Part shown: positions 60,316 through 64,000 of the stretch, piece by piece
Position numbering within the stretch: the stretch's first letter is position 1
Layout: each line of letters begins with the position of its first letter
NCBI GenBank assembly: GCA_019671005.1
Contig: CM033752.1
Coordinates: 22,142,969-22,206,968 of the forward strand
DNA: 64,000 bases
Reading direction: 5' to 3'
Source: Hibiscus mutabilis
Lineage: Eukaryota; Streptophyta; Magnoliopsida; Malvales; Malvaceae
Translations under genes and position numbers: made by a program
The notes under the pieces: model-generated
The model's input: only the letters and a program-made list of their open reading frames with translations
Told to the model about the DNA's origin: nothing
The model's database searches: none

Positions 60316-61874
60316 TGTTTTGAGTGCTACACAAATGTACAAGATAATACATTGCAAGTAATAAAGTGGTGAATATAGAGTATCGTCTCCACAGGGACTG
60401 ATCTGATGGACTTTGACTCTTAACTCCTTGCACTGAAATAAGAGAATAGTTATGATGATAGATGGTGATAGAAAAATAAAACAAATAACTAAAGATTGTA
60501 AAGGAAATGAAGTAATCAATGAGAGAGTTGGTGGATTATTAGGATTGAGAGTATGTCGGATGAGTTGCTTTGGCAAGTTGAATGCCGGAGGCAAGTAAAA
60601 TGCTGAGGCAAGTAGATTACCGTGGCAAGTAATTGCCCAGGCAAGTATTTTACTGGAAGTAGGACTCTCCGTGACCAGTGAAATGCAATCGCAAGTGGTT
60701 GAGTTGGAGTAGGAACCTTCTCTGCAAATGGTTTCCCCGTCAAGTTAATTGGTGCGGCAAGTGCGATGTCGTGGCAAGACAATGGTGTCTCCAATGTTCG
60801 GTAGAGTGTTCTTCACTGCCTTCACGTTATTTCTAACTTGAAGGTCTGACGCTTGCGTAAATCTTGGTGATACGTCTGTCACATGTTACTTTACAAAGAA
60901 TTTACACCGTCTTTCCTTAAACTCCCATTAGCCACTTGAAATTCTCCCCATCGCCAAGCTCCTTCACTTTGTCACTTTTCAAAAACTTGGTTCAAGAGGG
61001 AATTGATTACCTTTAGCTCTTGCAATGTTAGGAAACCTGAATTCAATTCGGTCCATTGCTCTCCATCAACTCTCGTAATGTTTGGAAATCAACTCGGTTA
61101 ATGAACCTCCAATGGTTGTCACTTCATTAGAATGATTCCTTCTCACGAATACTTCATTGATCTCGCTCTCTCATGTGTTGTCACCAATTTAGGGATTTGA
61201 GTTTCAACAAATGATTCTCAGTCAAGTGTTTATCTCTAAACTACTCAATTTACAAGAACAAGAATTTAATCAACATTGTGCATTTAACCTTAACACAAAA
61301 TCAAATCATCCATACAAAATCCTCTCAAAACCTAATAACCCAAACCATCTAATTTAGTTCATGGTTGGGTGGAAATAAAATACGAAGGAAAATTCCCCAT
61401 ACATGGTGGATGATGTGCGATTACAAACTAATAAAGAAGAGAGGAGATGAACTCCTCAATCCAATCACTCCCACGACCAGCTTTCCCCTTGATCTCTCTC
61501 TCGATCCATTTTCCCCCAATTTCATCTCCTCTCTTCATTTGTTCCTATCCTTTACATGGTCAATAAATAAATAAAAATTAGGGATTTATCCTTTGATTTG
61601 AATTTGAATTGGGCTGTTGGAGATCCTAACTGCTTTGATCCCTTCAACGCCATGGCAGACTTCGGCAATTGGCTCGGCAATTCTTCCTGCACACAAACGA
61701 GCAAAAGAGCAGCATTTTTTCTATAAAAGGTAATAAAATGCATGGCCAAGCACATTGAACTAGGAAACTACGAACTTATGCTTGAATGACTACAAATGCA
61801 ACTAAAATGAGCTTAAGTCTAATAATAATGTGAGTAAAAAGGGTAAGAAAAACAATACTTTTAAATACTTATCA
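60316..61874 (-). mobile_element. Athila-like 3' LTR
   Basis: 1559 bp. On the minus strand it begins TGATAAGTATTTAAAAG after the purine-rich TTTGGGGGTG. TTGCC/GGCAAG units lie at 60560-60780 and 61650-61690. The internal side is on the right, so this is the 3' LTR. Confidence 0.85.
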
Positions 61875-62680
61875 CACCCCCAAATTCGAACTATTACTTG
61901 TCCTCAAGCAATGCAAAACTAACCATCACTTGCCAAAGCATTTACCAAACACAAACAAGTTGAATACCTAACTTCAATCCTCAGAACCGGGGCAACTAGC
62001 ATTTATTACCTTTGTTACTTTAGGCAAAATATAGAAAGATTACTCAAAATTCAGTATGATGCAAGTGAAGTGTATGCGTAGTCATGTACAAAATAATCAT
62101 ATGAGTTCCAAGAAAAACCTTAGTTTTATTAACTTGTCGAGGAAAGTGATCTAACTAGAGCCAGTCTTGGGCACCTCTAGCATTTCTTTTTTTGTGTACT
62201 ATAGTCGGATAGGCACCACTGGAATTTTTAAAATCCCTAATACTAGAGTCAGTTTCGGGCACCTCTAGAAAAGGTTCATTCATCATTTTTTTATTCCCCC
62301 CGCTAGAGCCAGTTGGGAACCTCTAGCATTTTCTAATATTTACTTACCTAAGGTTCACTAGGTTCTCCTAAATTAACAAGTCACAATAGTGTTTATTAAA
62401 GTTGCATCGTAACGAAATCCTAAGCAACTTTCCATGCTAAGCCTAGAGTCAAAAATTCTCTTAACCTAATGCCATGGTAAATAAATCATCATCAGATATC
62501 ACAGCAGGTTATTAACAAGTTCAGCCAGGCAAACTATTATGGCAAGTGACACTAACTAAAAACAAATGAATGCAAGTGCAACTAAACATGAAACAACCGA
62601 GACAATCCCCTCAAACTCGAGGAAAGCATTGTCCTCAATGCATGAAAACAAAAACAAAACAAAAAATGAGAATGCAAATG
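61875..62680 (-). mobile_element. Athila-like 3' non-coding region and polypurine tract
   Basis: On the minus strand it ends in GAGGACAAGTAATAG and AATTTGGGGGTG before the LTR, the usual Athila arrangement. Three CTAGAGCCAGT phrases recur at 62155-62310. No coding frame. Confidence 0.7.
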
Positions 62681-63172
62681 CTAGTCAGAGAGGTTAACAC
62701 CTCTAGCTCGTGGTTTCCTGGTGGCCATGTGCTTAACACACTTTCCAGTGCGTGCTGGTTGTTGTCTTGTTGGTGGAGTAGGGGTTGAAACTTCAGTCTC
62801 CTCTACCTCATCCTCTAGCTCACCCATCGTGCCGACTTCCTTAAATGGTGAAGCTTTACGCTTCGTTGGTTTCTGTGATAGCTCATCCAATTGTGGGGAC
62901 ATCAACGGTGTGGAAGTGGTGTCTTCAGAATCTGCAGGATTAAAAAATGGTTCAGTTTGCATAGGTTCAGTCACTGATTTCATACCTTTATCCTTGGCAT
63001 CAATTGCTATGGCAATTTCTTTCTCAGCTGGGCCAAACTTGCCAGCCTCACTTGTCGTGGCAAGTAACTCTTTAGGGAACACGGGGAATGGTACTTGGCA
63101 ATCAGGGTACTTCTCCAAGATGATTTGTGCTAGTGCAACATCCCGATCATTGATATACCACGGGAGATGCAT
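62681..63172 (-). pseudogene. C-terminal part of an extra ORF in an Athila-like element
   Basis: A 163-residue open frame whose N-terminal side is cut by the LTR at 63173, so the apparent start is probably an internal Met. It opens YINDRDVALAQIILEKYPD. It continues into a low-complexity region rich in Glu, Thr, Pro and Lys, with an EDEVEETE acidic run, and ends with a basic KHMATRKPRARG. The context (gypsy 3' non-coding region and LTR downstream) makes it an additional retrotransposon ORF, comparable in position to 11440-12754. Its DNA contains a copy of the LTR motif (CTTGTCGTGGCAAG, 63051). I do not recognise a catalytic domain. The plus-strand frame here is its shadow. Confidence 0.6.
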
Positions 63173-64000
63173 TGTAACGCCCCGGTTTTGGGCCTAGTGG
63201 TTTTGGGGCTGGTTAGACGGTCTAGTGGACCGGGTTAGAGATTCGAGTCGAATTCGGGAGTAGATATTTTTCTGAAAGATAAAATTATGAAAAAATGTTT
63301 AAAAATCATATTTTATTATATTGAAAATATTGGTGAAAGAAATTTTGAAAAATGAGCTTTGGATGGGTGACATTTTGGCTAGTGACCAAAATGCGATTTT
63401 TTAAAAACTGTTTTAAAAGGGTGGCTGTTTTGTAAAGAGTTAAAATTTAGAATCTTTAAGGAGCTATTTTACCATTTGGTCTAATCTGAGTATTCCCTTA
63501 ATTAGGATTATTTTAAAATAGTTTTAATTAAAGAATTAAAAATGATTTAGTTAGAAAGGTAGTTATTTTCCTAAAACACATTTTGACATAACTTTTCTTT
63601 TCTCACATTTATTCTCAAAACACTCTCAGCCAAACACTCTTTTTCCATCAGAGATTTAAGGTAATGATCTTAATATCTTTACTCATTAATTTGCTAAATG
63701 ATTCCTTAATTTGTTTTCCAAAGGTCTTATTGAATTTCTTTGCTTTTCAAGAGGAAAAACCATCCAATTAAGGGAAAACTCATTCATTGGAGGTAAGTTT
63801 TGTTCTTCTCCTCCAATGAAAGGTTCTTTACTGAAATTTCCAAGTTCTTGGCTCTTTACATATGATTTTCAATAGGTTTTGAGTAATTAATTATGGATTT
63901 TAGCTTAATTGAGGTTTTATTGAAGAATCTTGTGATTTTCAATTTGGATCTATTTTTCTAGTGTTGTAGATTGATTTCAATCTTATTTTGGATGTATTAT
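63173..64000 (+). mobile_element. Start of a chromovirus LTR
   Basis: It begins TGTAACGCCCCGGTTTTGGGCC and is collinear with 38606-39400. It runs off the window, and only LTR sequence is present. Confidence 0.82.

Noticed and set aside
62721..63197. 158-codon plus-strand ORF
   Set aside because: Exact antisense of the better-supported minus-strand ORF, whose low-complexity composition explains the lack of stops.
1..64000. Endogenous viral copies (pararetrovirus type)
   Set aside because: All reverse transcriptases seen sit in LTR-element or LINE contexts with their usual neighbours. No movement or coat protein motifs were noticed.

Overview
The window looks like repeat-rich, heterochromatic DNA from a eudicot plant. 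It is AT-rich on both strands. Nearly every base falls in long terminal repeats (LTRs) or decayed retrotransposon bodies. I see no intact host gene, rRNA, tRNA gene, satellite array or organelle DNA. Repeat style (multi-kilobase chromovirus-type LTRs beside a 10-kb Sirevirus) recalls Malvaceae genomes, but that is an unverified impression. I recognise both LTR superfamilies and a LINE: Sirevirus-type and smaller Ty1/copia, Ty3/gypsy chromovirus (Tekay/Del-like), Athila-like and Ogre/Tat-like gypsy elements, and an L1-like LINE.

Layout. 1-2767 is the right part of a gypsy-type LTR. 2768-5550 is an inverted, truncated copy of a second LTR family. 5591-21521 is a three-level nest: an Athila-like LTR is split by a 4.45-kb solo LTR (6867-9818 plus 19953-21455), which is split by a complete minus-strand Sirevirus (9819-19952). 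21539 to about 24880 is another member of the long-LTR family. 25037-26456 is an Athila-like 5' LTR with its primer-binding site. 26463-30785 is a dead LINE on the minus strand. 30786-32903 is an Athila gag-protease remnant, cut by an internally deleted copia (32904-38242). 38243-44251 is the end of a chromovirus plus its LTR, which hosts an Ogre-like solo LTR with a perfect target-site duplication (39918-42217). 44252-51870 is a mosaic of short repeats, inverted Athila-like LTR pieces and an Ogre-like 3' end. 51871 to about 59450 is a degenerate full-length chromovirus. 59457-63172 is the 3' end of an Athila-like element on the minus strand. 63173 to the end opens another chromovirus LTR.

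The most interesting signal is regulatory. The Sirevirus LTRs carry about 20 copies each of a degenerate palindrome, GTATCGATAC, upstream of a TATA box. A second, smaller cluster of the same palindrome lies inside the element, again about 100 bp upstream of a TATA box. That internal box is followed by an intron-like GT-AG segment and then the ATG of an extra ORF placed after RNase H. This looks like an internal transcription unit copied from, or parallel to, the LTR promoter. The same palindrome arrays occur in two unrelated Ty3/gypsy chromovirus LTRs in this window. Other LTR families here carry their own arrays of short degenerate motifs: TTGCC-NN-GGCAA, GGACTGTTTTGCA, and a GAGGCTGTGTGACACC dyad.

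Every coding region seen is broken by stops or frameshifts. The autonomous machinery is therefore dead here, although the promoters and arrays may still be recognisable to the cell. Coordinates of LTR ends are by eye and most are good to a few bases; those marked approximate are not.
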